In this document: one piece after another, positions 31,712-40,784 of the stretch
Layout of the letters: every line of letters begins with the position of its first letter
How positions within the stretch are numbered: the first letter of the stretch is position 1
Assembly (NCBI GenBank): GCA_021199235.1
Contig: JAJQIL010000104.1
Location: forward strand, 1 to 43,945
Direction of reading: 5' to 3'
Source of the DNA: Lachnospiraceae bacterium
GTDB taxonomy: Bacteria; Bacillota; Clostridia; Lachnospirales; Lachnospiraceae
Length of the DNA stretch: 43,945 bases
Position numbers and translations under genes: made by a program
The notes under the pieces: generated by a model
Told to the model about the DNA's origin: nothing
What the model saw: the letters and a program-made list of their open reading frames with translations, nothing else
Databases searched by the model: none

Positions 31712-33112
31712 TCACTCTCCAGTAATTGCATTTAATAGATCATGCCCGTCTGATTCTACAATACGCACCGGAATTTGTAAAGCTTTTTCCAGATCCCTGA
31801 CACTTACATCATCGAGAAAAACCTGTTCCCCGCTGCGAAGCATGCTGCACGGAAGCAGCAGTGCATCTCCAAGCTCCCGTCCCTTAAGCTGCGAGAGCAG
31901 ATCCGAGCCAGTAATCAGACCGGATACGGTAATCATTTCTCCAAAAAAATCATTTTGAATTTCATAAACATGCACCTGAACGTACGGATACCGCTCGCAA
32001 ATACGTCCGCATAATTCCCGAAGGAACGGAGCAGCCAGCTTCCCGGTCGCGATAGAGACCGTTCTGCTTTCCTGACTGTTCTCATCCGCCAGATCCGGCG
32101 CATCCATCCGGTCATCCGGATATACAGAAGCTTTTTTACGCATATCTGTTTTTACAGGTGTTATATTATTTTGCAGCGCCTCTTCCACTTCCTCATAGAG
32201 AAGACGCATCATGCCCACTCCGTTCTCCAGCTGGAGGTATCCGTCATAGCGCTCCGCTTCAGGAAGGGGCCGCCCCGCCAGAATGTACCACTCATCCGAA
32301 GCATGGATAAAATGCAGACCGTAATCAGCGTAAATTCTTTTTTGCCATGCCTCAATCAAGTCAATGACCTGTGCAGCGTCCTCTGAAGTAAAGGCTTCCA
32401 GCGGATACAGATCTTCCCGATATTTCGTCAGGCCGACCGGAACCACGGAAACGCTGCGCAGATACGGCAGATAAGCAGTCAGCTTCCGGATGGAATCATC
32501 AAGCTCCTCACCATCATTGATCCCCCGGCAGAGAACGATCTGCCCATTCATCTCAATCCCGGCATCAGACAGCCTCTGCACTTTCGGAAAGATATCCCCG
32601 GCAAACCGATTGTGCAGCATCATACACCGAAGCTGGGGGTTCATGGTGTGAAACGAAATATTGATCGGTTCCAGATGATAGCGGATAATGCGGTCTATGT
32701 CATGATCGCTCATGTTGGTAAGCGTCACATAATTCCCCTGTAAAAAAGAAAGGCGGGAATCGTCATCTTTAAAATAAAGCGTATCCCGCATTCCTTTCGG
32801 CATCTGATCGATAAAACAGAAAATACAGTGGTTCCTGCAGGAGCGATACTCATCCATCAGAGAGGAATCGAAAACGATGCCAAGATCCTCCTCAAATTCC
32901 TTCTCAATCTCCAGCTCCCATTCTTCTCCATCCGCTGTGCGCACCTGCAGGGTCAGGTATTCATCATTGATCAGGTAATGATAATCAAAAACATCTTCAA
33001 TCTCCTGATCATTCACGGAAAGCACAACATCTCCCGGTACAAGCTCCAGCTCATCCGCAATGCTTCCCGGCACTACTTCTTTTATGATATGTTCCGTTTT
33101 TTTTCTGTCCAT
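31712..33112 (-). CDS. DUF512 radical-SAM-like protein with PDZ domain
   Basis: A 466-residue protein. An N-terminal PDZ-like domain (about 5-75: IIKEVVPGSIADELELVPGDVVLSVND) is followed by a radical-SAM-like core with C92, C96 and C99 (SCRNHCIFCFIDQMPKGMRDTLYFKDDD). A C-terminal DUF512 domain follows. Members of this conserved Firmicutes family lie near der; some have been linked to Fe-S or ribosome-related functions, but the substrate is unknown. The ATG at 33112 is chosen because an earlier start would overlap prs. No clear Shine-Dalgarno is seen. It is probably in one operon with der, plsY and gpsA. Confidence 0.88.
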   Translation of the reverse strand: MDRKKTEHIIKEVVPGSIADELELVPGDVVLSVNDQEIEDVFDYHYLINDEYLTLQVRTADGEEWELEIEKEFEEDLGIVFDSSLMDEYRSCRNHCIFCFIDQMPKGMRDTLYFKDDDSRLSFLQGNYVTLTNMSDHDIDRIIRYHLEPINISFHTMNPQLRCMMLHNRFAGDIFPKVQRLSDAGIEMNGQIVLCRGINDGEELDDSIRKLTAYLPYLRSVSVVPVGLTKYREDLYPLEAFTSEDAAQVIDLIEAWQKRIYADYGLHFIHASDEWYILAGRPLPEAERYDGYLQLENGVGMMRLLYEEVEEALQNNITPVKTDMRKKASVYPDDRMDAPDLADENSQESRTVSIATGKLAAPFLRELCGRICERYPYVQVHVYEIQNDFFGEMITVSGLITGSDLLSQLKGRELGDALLLPCSMLRSGEQVFLDDVSVRDLEKALQIPVRIVESDGHDLLNAITGE

Positions 33113-33179
33113 AAGTTTTCTAAAACCGGAATTGCGTCCGGACAATCCGCTCGGGCGGATCGCATGGACGCCATTTCTG

Positions 33180-34358
33180 TCATTCACTCTGAATTTTTGA
33201 CAACAGCTCGTGTATCTTCGCGGTCGGCGTCTCAATATTACTGAGCGTCGAATCGTGATTCAATGTCTCAATGATCGTGGCGAGGAATCTCGTCATATCC
33301 GCCTCCGCGTACCATTCCTTTGTCAGAAGATCCGGATTCCGGTAGTGAAGGTTCGTTGTCACAACCTTTGAGATATATCCTTTTTCATAATAATCATCAA
33401 ATTTCGCAAGACCATCCGTAAAGAGGCCAAACGTCGTGCAGACAAATACGCGTTTTGCGCCGCGCTCTTTCACCTGTTTTGTGACATCAAGCATACTCTC
33501 TCCGGAAGAGATCATATCGTCTACAACAATACAGTCCTTTCCGTCAACGGAATCTCCGAGGAATTCATGCGCGACAATCGGATTCTTTCCGTTTACGATA
33601 ACAGAGTAATCACGGCGCTTATAAAACATACCCATGTCAACGCCGAGAATGCCGGAAAAATAGACCGCACGGCTCATCGCACCCTCATCCGGACTGATGA
33701 TCATCAGATGATCATTGTCAATCCGAAAATCCGGAACATTGTCCATCAGCGCTTTCAGAAACTGGTAAGTCGGCATGAAGGAATCGAATCCGCTTAAAGG
33801 GATGGCGTTCTGTACACGGGGATCGTGCGCGTCGAAGGTAATGATATTCGAAACCCCCATATCCGCGAGCTCCTGCAGCGCCAGCGAACAGTCCAGAGAT
33901 TCCCGCTTGGATCTCTTATGCTGCCGGCCTTCATACAAAAACGGCATCACGACATTAATACGTTTCGCCTTGCCATTCGCGGCGGAAATGATGCGCTTGA
34001 GATCCTGAAAATGGTTGTCCGGAGACATATGGTTGATATGGCCGCATACTTTATATGTAATACTGTAATTGCAGACGTCTACCAGAATATATAAATCCGT
34101 ACCGCGGACAGAATCATTGATCTGCCCTTTTCCTTCTCCGGTACCAAAGCGGGGACAGCTGCAGTCAAGCAGATAGCTGTCCGCAATATATCCGGGCTGT
34201 GTAATGACGCTGCTGTTCGCATTATTCAGACGGCTATTCTGCCGGGACTCCACCAGATGGGCGTTCACTGCCGCACCAAATTCACGGCAACCTTCCAATG
34301 CAGCGATTTTCAAAGGACCGACCGGCAGGATCGAATCCAGTGTTTCCAATTCAGACAT
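33180..34358 (-). CDS. prs: Ribose-phosphate pyrophosphokinase, long clostridial form
   Basis: A 392-residue PRPP synthetase, about 75 residues longer than the classical Bacillus enzyme and like the long form of many Clostridia. It shows YEGRQHKRSKRESL (ATP loop), ITFDAHDPRVQNAI (metal and flexible loop) and CIVVDDMISSGES (PRPP-binding loop). It makes PRPP for purine, pyrimidine, His and Trp synthesis. The N-terminal 60 residues are extra. GAGAGG supports the ATG. A TATAAT sits about 45 bases upstream (34402-34407) with a poor -35. Confidence 0.93.
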   Translation of the reverse strand: MSELETLDSILPVGPLKIAALEGCREFGAAVNAHLVESRQNSRLNNANSSVITQPGYIADSYLLDCSCPRFGTGEGKGQINDSVRGTDLYILVDVCNYSITYKVCGHINHMSPDNHFQDLKRIISAANGKAKRINVVMPFLYEGRQHKRSKRESLDCSLALQELADMGVSNIITFDAHDPRVQNAIPLSGFDSFMPTYQFLKALMDNVPDFRIDNDHLMIISPDEGAMSRAVYFSGILGVDMGMFYKRRDYSVIVNGKNPIVAHEFLGDSVDGKDCIVVDDMISSGESMLDVTKQVKERGAKRVFVCTTFGLFTDGLAKFDDYYEKGYISKVVTTNLHYRNPDLLTKEWYAEADMTRFLATIIETLNHDSTLSNIETPTAKIHELLSKIQSE

Positions 34359-34524
34359 AGGTTCCTCTCTTTCCTGAACGTGGTGTGAATATGATAAAAG
34401 AATTATATAGCTGTTAAAAGTATCGCGATTCGATTAGGAGTATAGCATCATGTCTCCAATGAGTCAATCGGTCATTTTACATGAATCACTCAGGTAATTT
34501 ACATGAATCCACTCACATTTCCTG

Positions 34525-35388
34525 TCATATACGCAGCTGCTCACGGATGGACAGAAATGCGGCCAGATTTCCGCGTTTCCCATGCGACGCGCGATGCGAG
34601 AAAAAAACAGAGGGATTGCAGCAGGTACAAAGGTCGGTAACAGAAATATGTTCCGGGCTTAAACCTGCACGCAGAAGATTCTGCCGGCAGGTCTCCCAGA
34701 GGTTCAGCTGATACTTTTCCGCCGTCTTCTGTTCAAAGAGCAAAGGCCAAAGTTCTTCAGGATACTGTGCGCGGAACTGCTCAATCACATCTTCACTCAC
34801 TTCGTAACAATCCTGGCAGATGGAAGGACCGACAGCCGCTACGAGATCAGACGGCTCCGATCCGTAAGCCGTATGCATATGTTCCACTGTAACACCTGCA
34901 ATGTTCCGTACGGTACCGCGCCAGCCGGAATGGGAAAGACCAATCGCATGATGAACCGGATCTACGAAATAAAGCGGCACACAATCCGCGTAAAACGTCG
35001 TCAGCACCACATTGGGTTCGTTCGTGATCAGGCCATCTACATCATGATAATCCTTCGGAGTCAGATAGCCTTTTCCGCAGTCCCTGCCGGTTACCTCCCG
35101 AACATTTACCGTATGAGTCTGGTCCGAAAAAACCATGCGTTCGTATGGAAAACCGATTGCTTCTGAAATACGATGAAAATTCTCCTCAACCCGCTCCGGA
35201 ACATCTCCGCGGCTGAAACTCAGATTCATACCTGCAAGCTCATGCTCACTGACGCCGCCCAGCCGGCTGCTGAACCCGTGGACACAGAATGAGATCTCAT
35301 CGAGCGCCGGAAAGGTAAAATAAAGCACACCGTCCTTCTGGTGTGCCGTAAGTGGCTGATCTGATTTCTTTCTCAATAATTTTTCCAT
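34525..35388 (-). CDS. pgeF: YfiH/PgeF-family laccase-domain protein
   Basis: A 287-residue protein of the multicopper-oxidase-like YlmD/YfiH family. Members have been reported as purine nucleoside phosphorylases/deaminases and as cell-wall editing proteins. Metal-site motifs are present: FSDQTHTVNV, FYADCVPLYF and LSHSGWRGTVRNIAG, then the C-terminal CTCCNPSVFFSHRASHGKRGN. The ATG at 35388 fits GGAGG 6 bases upstream better than the ATGs at 35400 and 35427. It overlaps none of its neighbours; yraN lies 22 bases upstream. Confidence 0.9.
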   Translation of the reverse strand: MEKLLRKKSDQPLTAHQKDGVLYFTFPALDEISFCVHGFSSRLGGVSEHELAGMNLSFSRGDVPERVEENFHRISEAIGFPYERMVFSDQTHTVNVREVTGRDCGKGYLTPKDYHDVDGLITNEPNVVLTTFYADCVPLYFVDPVHHAIGLSHSGWRGTVRNIAGVTVEHMHTAYGSEPSDLVAAVGPSICQDCYEVSEDVIEQFRAQYPEELWPLLFEQKTAEKYQLNLWETCRQNLLRAGLSPEHISVTDLCTCCNPSVFFSHRASHGKRGNLAAFLSIREQLRI

Positions 35389-35410
35389 ACATGCCTCCAT
35401 TCTGACGCAG

Positions 35411-35758
35411 CTACGTCCAGAACGCATCCCGGATCACACGAATCTGATCGCCGTCAAACGCGACCACATCAAAACGGACAGGAAAATCCTCCGGCATATG
35501 CCGTTCCATCAGGTACCAGCGGGCAACTCGAATGATCCGCTGCTGTTTTCTGGAGTCTACCGCCTCGAGAGCACTTCCATCCCGCCCGTTCGCACGGTAT
35601 TTGACTTCAATGAATACCAGATATCCCTCATGGTGCGCGATCAGGTCGATCTCCCCCATACGGCAGCGATAGTTGCGGCAGATGATCCGATAGCCGCGTT
35701 TTTCCAGAAATGCAGCTGCCAGAGCTTCGTATTCCGTACCGACCGCACGTTTATTCAT
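35411..35758 (-). CDS. yraN: YraN/UPF0102 family endonuclease-like protein
   Basis: A 115-residue protein with the PD-(D/E)xK-like fold of the UPF0102 family: NKRAVGTEYEALAAAFLEKRGY, CRMGEIDLIAHHEGYLVFIEVKYR and SRKQQRIIRVARWYL. The Glu-Ile-Asp and Glu-Val-Lys residues form the presumed nuclease site. The biological role is not established. It lies directly after rnhB, its usual neighbour. GGAGG precedes the ATG. Confidence 0.93.
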   Translation of the reverse strand: MNKRAVGTEYEALAAAFLEKRGYRIICRNYRCRMGEIDLIAHHEGYLVFIEVKYRANGRDGSALEAVDSRKQQRIIRVARWYLMERHMPEDFPVRFDVVAFDGDQIRVIRDAFWT

Positions 35759-35771
35759 GCAGCTCCTCCGT

Positions 35772-36527
35772 TCAGATAAAATGTCCGATAAAAGTAGACC
35801 GGTGAATCGGTGTCGGGCCGTATTTTTTCAGCGCCTCAATATGCGCCGCGGATCCATATCCTTTATGAGAGGCAAAGCCATACTCCGGGAAAATCCGGTC
35901 GTACTCCACCATCATGCGATCCCTGGTCACCTTTGCCAGAACACTGGCAGCCGCGATGGACAGGCTCTTTCCGTCGCCGCCGATGATCGGCACCTGCCGG
36001 ATTGAAACCTCCGGTATGGTGACCGCGTCATTCAAAAGCACAGAAGGCTGCGGTTCAAGCTGTGAAACGGTCTCTCTCATTGCCTCATATGTAGCCTGCA
36101 GAATGTTGATCTCATCAATCCTGGCCGGAGATGCCATGCCGATACCGTAAGCGATTGCTTTTTCCTGTATCTCATCAAACAGCTCTTCCCTGCGTGCGGC
36201 CGAAAGCTTTTTGGAATCATTCAGATAAAGGATCTCACAATCCCGCGGAAGGATCACAGCGCCGGCAACTACAGGCCCGGCAAGCGGTCCGCGGCCGGCC
36301 TCATCAATTCCGCAGACAAGCCCCAGATCCTCATACTTATGCTCATAAATGCGCATACGCTCAAGGCGCTCGCGCTCGGCCGCAAGACGTTCCAGCTTCC
36401 TGCGGTACTGTGTAATCAGCCGCTGTACACCGCTGCGGCTGTCGTCCGCATAAGCCCCGAACAGTTCTGAAAGCTGATCTTCATCAGCAGCTTCAAACAG
36501 GGCTTTGATTTCACTGATATTCTGCAT
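35772..36527 (-). CDS. rnhB: Ribonuclease HII
   Basis: A 251-residue RNase HII that nicks RNA in RNA-DNA hybrids. An N-terminal helical extension of about 70 residues, common in Firmicutes, precedes the catalytic GIDEAGRGPLAGPVVAGA (Asp75, Glu76). LNDSKKLSAARREEL, DAVTIP, GGDGKSLSIAAASVLAKVTRD and ASHKGYGSAAH follow. AGGAGG supports the ATG at 36527 over the upstream frame, which reads through a 32-bp tandem duplication. Confidence 0.95.
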   Translation of the reverse strand: MQNISEIKALFEAADEDQLSELFGAYADDSRSGVQRLITQYRRKLERLAAERERLERMRIYEHKYEDLGLVCGIDEAGRGPLAGPVVAGAVILPRDCEILYLNDSKKLSAARREELFDEIQEKAIAYGIGMASPARIDEINILQATYEAMRETVSQLEPQPSVLLNDAVTIPEVSIRQVPIIGGDGKSLSIAAASVLAKVTRDRMMVEYDRIFPEYGFASHKGYGSAAHIEALKKYGPTPIHRSTFIGHFI

Positions 36528-36534
36528 ACTTCCT

Positions 36535-36598
36535 CCTGCCGGTCTGTCAGTTTCCCTCTTTTGGCTCCTGCCGGTCTGACAGGTTTTCCCTTTCGGCT
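36535..36598. repeat. Tandem duplication of a 32-bp unit before rnhB
   Basis: Two adjacent units (36535-36566 and 36567-36598) both begin CCTGCCGGTCTG and end with a T-rich stretch and GGCT, differing at a handful of positions. They lie in the short leader between the first signal peptidase gene and rnhB. Probably a slippage or duplication event; no function is apparent. Confidence 0.6.
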
Positions 36599-36626
36599 GT
36601 ATCCCGAACCGGCATATCATGCCGGC

Positions 36627-37178
36627 TCAGCGGATCAGCCCAAGGTCTGACACCGGCCAGATGCGGAACAGGGCTTTCCCGATAATCTCATCTTTCGAAA
36701 TATTACCCACACTGGGTTCCCGGCTGTCCGTGCTGTTGTTGCGATTATCCCCCAGCACAAAATACACCTGTTCGCCCAAAGTGATCGGTTCAGAGGCAAG
36801 TCCGGCATTTTTGATCTCTTCATAGCCATAAGACTCTTCCAGCACTTCTCCATTGATATAAATGAGACCATCCGAAATCTGAACGGTCTCTCCGGGCAGA
36901 CCGATAATACGTTTGATAAAATACGTGTCCTCCTGATACTGGAATGGAAAAACAATAACGTCAAAACGCTGCGGATCTGTAAAGCGGTAGGAGATCATAT
37001 CCACGATAAGCTGATCTCCGTCATTCAGAGCCGGATACATCGAGTCTCCGCGTACCTCCGTACGCTCTCCCACATAATTGACAACCAGATAGACCGCGGC
37101 GCAGATGACCGCGATATACAGAATCCAGCTGACTGCCTCACGAACGATACTCTTTTTCTTCCTGCTCCCCTTTTTCAA
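36627..37178 (-). CDS. lepB: Type I signal peptidase, copy 1
   Basis: A 183-residue signal peptidase with one N-terminal membrane segment (about 16-36). The catalytic dyad is Ser46 (RGDSMYPAL) and Lys89 (YFIKRIIGLPGE). The C-terminal box LGDNRNNSTDSR is present. The start is TTG at 37178, with AGGGGA about 7 bases upstream. It is one of three signal peptidase genes within 2.7 kb. Copies 1 and 2 are most alike (both have a long Glu/Tyr-rich insert ending LGEQVYFVLGDN or LGEDEYFVLGDN). Confidence 0.92.
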   Translation of the reverse strand: MKKGSRKKKSIVREAVSWILYIAVICAAVYLVVNYVGERTEVRGDSMYPALNDGDQLIVDMISYRFTDPQRFDVIVFPFQYQEDTYFIKRIIGLPGETVQISDGLIYINGEVLEESYGYEEIKNAGLASEPITLGEQVYFVLGDNRNNSTDSREPSVGNISKDEIIGKALFRIWPVSDLGLIR

Positions 37179-37199
37179 TGACTTTTCCCCTGATTTCCC

Positions 37200-37784
37200 C
37201 TATTGATGCGTCAAAAGTCCAATACTCCCAAGCGGCCAGATTCTCACCCACGCCTTGCCGACGATCGAATCCCGGCTTACATTGCCTACCCGTTCCGTAC
37301 GGCTGTCCGTGCTGTTGTTACGATTGTCTCCCAGGACAAAATATTCGTCCTCACCGAGCGTAATTTCCTCGGAAGCACGTCCCGGATTCTCAATCGTCTC
37401 TTTTCCGTAATCCTCTTCCAGCAATTCCCCATTGATATAAATATTCCCGTCTTCATCAATGCGGACCGTCTCTCCGGGCAGGCCGATGATACGTTTGATA
37501 TAATACTCACTGGAATCCTCATACGGCTGAAACACGATAATATCGAATCTCTCCGGATCACCGAAACGATAGGAAAGCTTTTCCACGATCAGATTATCGC
37601 CGTCTGTCAGCGTATCGTTCATGGAAGAACCGTCCACAACTGTTCTCTGCCCGACATAATGCAGGATCAGCCATGTGGCCAGTATCACAAAAGCAATATA
37701 AAAGATCCAGCTTAAAATTTCCCTTTTCGGATCCACCTTTTTTTCCTCATCTGCAGAATTTCCCTGCTCTTTTTCTCTGCTCAT
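37200..37784 (-). CDS. lepB: Type I signal peptidase, copy 2
   Basis: A 194-residue signal peptidase. A charged cytoplasmic tail of about 22 residues precedes one membrane segment (about 24-44). Ser54 (GSSMNDTL) and Lys97 (YYIKRIIGLPGE) form the dyad, and LGDNRNNSTDSR follows. It ends 22 bases before copy 1 starts and is probably the direct result of a tandem duplication. The ribosome-binding site is weak (AAGA). Confidence 0.92.
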   Translation of the reverse strand: MSREKEQGNSADEEKKVDPKREILSWIFYIAFVILATWLILHYVGQRTVVDGSSMNDTLTDGDNLIVEKLSYRFGDPERFDIIVFQPYEDSSEYYIKRIIGLPGETVRIDEDGNIYINGELLEEDYGKETIENPGRASEEITLGEDEYFVLGDNRNNSTDSRTERVGNVSRDSIVGKAWVRIWPLGSIGLLTHQ

Positions 37785-37857
37785 TTTTTCATCTTCTTTC
37801 TGTTCGAATCAAAACCCGAATAAATTGTTCCATGGCCTTCTTCCGGCTGCGCAATTT

Positions 37858-38712
37858 TCAAATACCGGATGCAGGCGGAGCTTCCAGTGTGATACGCCCG
37901 AGCCTGCCGCTGCGAAAATCATCCAGCACCAGCGCGGCAGCTTTTGTGTAATCCGGCTCGCCGCCCTTCTGCAAACATCCCCGTGCTTTTGCTATCCTGC
38001 CAAGCAGTTCCTCCGGGCGGCCATCTTCCTCAATCGGATAACGCCGGGAGAGCAGTCCCGGATATTTCCCCTGAATAAAATCCAGAACCCAGAGGGAAAG
38101 CTCTTCCGCCTGCAGGATTTCATCACGAACAGACCCCAGCGCCGCAAGTCTTTGCCCCACTGCCGGATCGTCGATCTTTGGCCACAGGATCCCGGGGGTA
38201 TCGAGAAGTTCTACATTTTTGTTCAGGCGAATCCATTGCTTTCCGCGCGTAACACCGGGTTTATTCCCGGTCTTCGTACAGGCCTTCCCGGCAAAGGAAT
38301 TGATAAACGTAGATTTTCCGACATTCGGGATACCGGCGACCATCGCACGCACGGGCCGATTCCGGATCCCGCGTCTTTGATCCCTTTCCAGCTTTTCCCG
38401 GCAGGCTTCCTGAATAATGTTCTGGATCTGCTTCATTCCCGCGCCTGATCTGGAATTTACCGCTGCCGCGAAAAATCCGGCATTCTGAAAATAAGCCGTC
38501 CACCTGCGGTTCAGGCTCTCGTCAGCCATATCCGCTTTGTTCAGGAGAATCACACGGGATTTGTTTTTTCCTATCTCATCAATATCCGGATTGCGCCCGG
38601 AAAGCGGTGCGCGGGCATCTGTCAGTTCGATGACCAGATCGACCAGCCGGATGTCTTCCTGCATCATCCGCCTCGCCTTTGTCATATGCCCGGGGTACCA
38701 CTGAATGTCCAT
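37858..38712 (-). CDS. rbgA: Ribosome-biogenesis GTPase RbgA
   Basis: A 284-residue circularly permuted GTPase (YlqF) needed for late 50S assembly. MDIQWYPGHMTKARR is the diagnostic N-terminus. Then the permuted motifs appear: NKADM (G4), GIPNVGKSTFINSF (G1), KPGVTRGKQW (G2) and LLDTPGILWPK (G3). The ATG at 38712 follows AGGAGG. It sits between two signal peptidase genes in the common rplS-lepB-rbgA-rnhB context. Confidence 0.95.
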   Translation of the reverse strand: MDIQWYPGHMTKARRMMQEDIRLVDLVIELTDARAPLSGRNPDIDEIGKNKSRVILLNKADMADESLNRRWTAYFQNAGFFAAAVNSRSGAGMKQIQNIIQEACREKLERDQRRGIRNRPVRAMVAGIPNVGKSTFINSFAGKACTKTGNKPGVTRGKQWIRLNKNVELLDTPGILWPKIDDPAVGQRLAALGSVRDEILQAEELSLWVLDFIQGKYPGLLSRRYPIEEDGRPEELLGRIAKARGCLQKGGEPDYTKAAALVLDDFRSGRLGRITLEAPPASGI

Positions 38713-38734
38713 TTTATGCCTCCTGCTGCCCCGT

Positions 38735-39280
38735 TCAGTCCACGAATCCACGATGATCTGACGGAGACAGTATAAACCAGACCTTTCCTTCAATGTAGTC
38801 GCTCTTAACTACGCCTACATCCGCGAAACGGCTGTCCTCGCTGTTATTTCGATTGTCCCCCAGAACAAAATATTCTCTGTCGCCAAGGGTAATCCCATCC
38901 TCAGCCATACCGGCGTTCGTTATAACAGGATAACTCTTTTCCTCCAGATATACAACCCCATCGATATAAATAATTCCGTCTTTGATCTGAATTGTCTCAC
39001 CTGGAAGTCCGATCACGCGCTTGATGCTGGTATACGCGGTACTGCTGCCATTTGGTTTGAAAGCGATCACATCACCGCGCTTCGGAGAACTGAACTGGTA
39101 GGCAAATGTATTCAGAAGAACCGTATCGCCCCCGGAAATAGTCGTATCCATAGATTGTCCGATGTTCGTCCTCGTCTGGCCGAAAAAATATACGACCACA
39201 TAGGCAAACAGGATGACAACGAGGATTTCAAAAGCCCACAACAGAATTTTTTTCAGCAGGGATGATTTTTTCGTTTTCAT
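38735..39280 (-). CDS. lepB: Type I signal peptidase, copy 3
   Basis: A 181-residue signal peptidase with a membrane segment at about 11-33, the dyad Ser43 (IGQSMDTTI) and Lys87 (TSIKRVIGLPGE), and LGDNRNNSEDSR. It stands in the ancestral place between rplS and rbgA and is more divergent from copies 1 and 2 (NTFAYQFSSPKRGDVIAFKPNG). It may therefore be the original copy, with the others being later duplicates. Confidence 0.92.
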   Translation of the reverse strand: MKTKKSSLLKKILLWAFEILVVILFAYVVVYFFGQTRTNIGQSMDTTISGGDTVLLNTFAYQFSSPKRGDVIAFKPNGSSTAYTSIKRVIGLPGETIQIKDGIIYIDGVVYLEEKSYPVITNAGMAEDGITLGDREYFVLGDNRNNSEDSRFADVGVVKSDYIEGKVWFILSPSDHRGFVD

Positions 39281-39326
39281 AAAAAGTTCTCCCGCATAAA
39301 ATGTCTTTCTATTAATTCAAGAACCG

Positions 39327-39352
39327 AACAGCAGGCCACAGACCGCCTGCGG
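39327..39352 (-). repeat. Fragment of the intergenic repeat element, hairpin form
   Basis: GAACAGCAGGCCACAGACCGCC is the reverse complement of the right end of the element at 24228-24403. With the adjacent TGCGGTTCGG it folds into a 13-bp stem with one mismatch. It lies between rplS and lepB copy 3. Confidence 0.6.
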
Positions 39353-39374
39353 TTCGGAACTGGTGTTTCAAAAA

Positions 39375-39403
39375 CAGGGAAATTACATGACGTAATCTCC
39401 CTG
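39375..39403 (-). terminator. Terminator after rplS
   Basis: CAGGGAGATTAC pairs with GTAATTTCCCTG (one mismatch) around GTCAT, followed on the minus strand by TTTTTG. It lies 11 bases after the rplS stop codon, so lepB copy 3 depends on read-through or its own promoter. Confidence 0.75.
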
Positions 39404-39413
39404 ATCCATTCCC

Positions 39414-39761
39414 TTATTTCACAAGTTCTTTTACCTTGGCTCTCTTGCCGACACGTCCTCTCAGGTAATTCAGCTTTGCACGTCTTACTTTACCGCGACG
39501 AATCACTTCTACCTTCTCGACGCTCGGAGAATGCAGCGGCCATGTCTTCTCAACACCGACGCCATTGGAATTCTTACGAACCGTAAAAGTCTCGCGGACT
39601 CCGCCGCCCTGCTTCTTCATAACGATTCCCTCGAAAACCTGAACTCTCTCACGGTTGCCCTCTTTGATCTTTCCGTAAACGCGAACTGTATCACCTACGG
39701 AAAACTGCGGTGCCTCAGCCTTCAGCTGCGCATCCTCAATCTGCTTGATAATATCGCTCAT
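39414..39761 (-). CDS. rplS: Large ribosomal subunit protein bL19
   Basis: A 115-residue bL19 of normal length. It contains [52 protein letters not shown] and [15 protein letters not shown]. It sits at the interface of the two subunits. It has its own promoter about 145 nt upstream and its own terminator, so it is separated from trmD transcription. Confidence 0.98.
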   Translation of the reverse strand: MSDIIKQIEDAQLKAEAPQFSVGDTVRVYGKIKEGNRERVQVFEGIVMKKQGGGVRETFTVRKNSNGVGVEKTWPLHSPSVEKVEVIRRGKVRRAKLNYLRGRVGKRAKVKELVK

Positions 39762-39911
39762 TGTGTTCCTCCTTCATATATTCGACGTTCTTAGTACAAA
39801 GAAGTACGAATCACTTTGCGGAATCATAAATCGCTTACACATGGAATTGATCACCATGGATTCGATAAATCTTTCTGTACCAGCGGACCATCTTTACTCA
39901 CAACGGATTTC

Positions 39912-39940
39912 AGTCTACCATGATTCTGTTTAAAATGCAA
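39912..39940 (-). promoter_or_regulatory. rplS promoter with long leader
   Basis: Minus strand: -35 TTGCAT (39935-39940), 17-base spacer, -10 TAGACT (39912-39917). The leader of about 145 nt to the ATG is longer than needed. An L19-type autoregulatory leader is possible, but I cannot show its fold by eye. Confidence 0.7.
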
Positions 39941-40003
39941 GAAGATATTATATGGTTTTCTGCAATTTTTTACTCGCAGCCCGGAACAACAGCAAAAGGA
40001 AAA

Positions 40004-40021
40004 CAGGCGGTCAGCAGCCTG
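40004..40021 (-). terminator. Terminator of trmD
   Basis: Minus strand: CAGGC, 8-nt loop, GCCTG, then TTTTCCTTTTG, 17 bases after the trmD stop codon. The surrounding GGTCAGCAGCCTGCTGTTCTGAA resembles the right end of the intergenic repeat element, so a repeat copy may have become the terminator. Confidence 0.6.
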
Positions 40022-40037
40022 CTGTTCTGAAATACAG

Positions 40038-40784
40038 TCAATCCGATAAGCTCTCCAGAAACGCGATGTCCTTTTTACCCAATTTGGCATCTTTCAAAAG
40101 CTCCGGGCGGTTTTGCATCGTCCGAAGAAGCGATTGTTCCCTGCGCCAGCGGTCCACGTTCCCATGATGCCCGGACAGAAGCACCGGCGGTACCGGTCTG
40201 TCTCTCCACACCTCCGGACGGCTGTACTGTGGGTATTCCAGCAAATGATCGGAGAAGCTCTCGGACTGTCCGGATTCCGCATTACTTAAAACCCCGGGTA
40301 CCATGCGGGAGATCGCGTCCATCATCACCATGGCCGGAAGCTCGCCCCCTGTCAGTACATAATCTCCGATAGAGACCTGATCCGTAACGATAGCTTCAAT
40401 TACGCGCTCGTCCACACCCTCATAATGCCCGCAGAGGAAGATCAGATTTTCCTCTGCGGCAAGTTCCTGCGCCATCTCCTGATGAAAAACCCGGCCCTGC
40501 GGAGTCAGATAAATGACACGCGGACTTTCCGAAACTGCCGGATCTGCCTGAATCTGTTTTTTTACATCTTCATATGCGCGCCAGATCGGCTCCGCCTGCA
40601 TGACCATCCCCGCGCCGCCGCCATAGGGATAATCGTCAATCCGGCCATTTCCGGTCACGGAATAATCCCGGATGTTGACAGTCTTCAGGGAAAGAAGTCC
40701 CTTCGCGATGGCCCGTCCGGTAATGCTGGTATGCATTCCCTGTTCGATCATTTCAGGAAACAGTGTCATTACATAAAAATTCAT
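40038..40784 (-). CDS. trmD: tRNA (guanine37-N1)-methyltransferase
   Basis: A 248-residue SPOUT methyltransferase of normal length that methylates G37 of tRNAs reading CNN codons. Features are MNFYVMTLFPEMIEQGM, DDYPYGGGAGMVMQAEP, VIYLTPQGRVFHQ, LCGHYEGVDERVIE and the knot loop SIGDYVLTGGELPAMVMMD. Its start overlaps the rimM end by 4 bases, so they are translationally coupled. Confidence 0.97.
   Translation of the reverse strand: MNFYVMTLFPEMIEQGMHTSITGRAIAKGLLSLKTVNIRDYSVTGNGRIDDYPYGGGAGMVMQAEPIWRAYEDVKKQIQADPAVSESPRVIYLTPQGRVFHQEMAQELAAEENLIFLCGHYEGVDERVIEAIVTDQVSIGDYVLTGGELPAMVMMDAISRMVPGVLSNAESGQSESFSDHLLEYPQYSRPEVWRDRPVPPVLLSGHHGNVDRWRREQSLLRTMQNRPELLKDAKLGKKDIAFLESLSD

Noticed and set aside
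33113-33235. A longer DUF512 protein starting at 33235
   Set aside because: The extension would overlap the end of prs by 56 bases and the added residues are low-quality, Arg-rich sequence; the PDZ-like domain begins naturally at the ATG at 33112.
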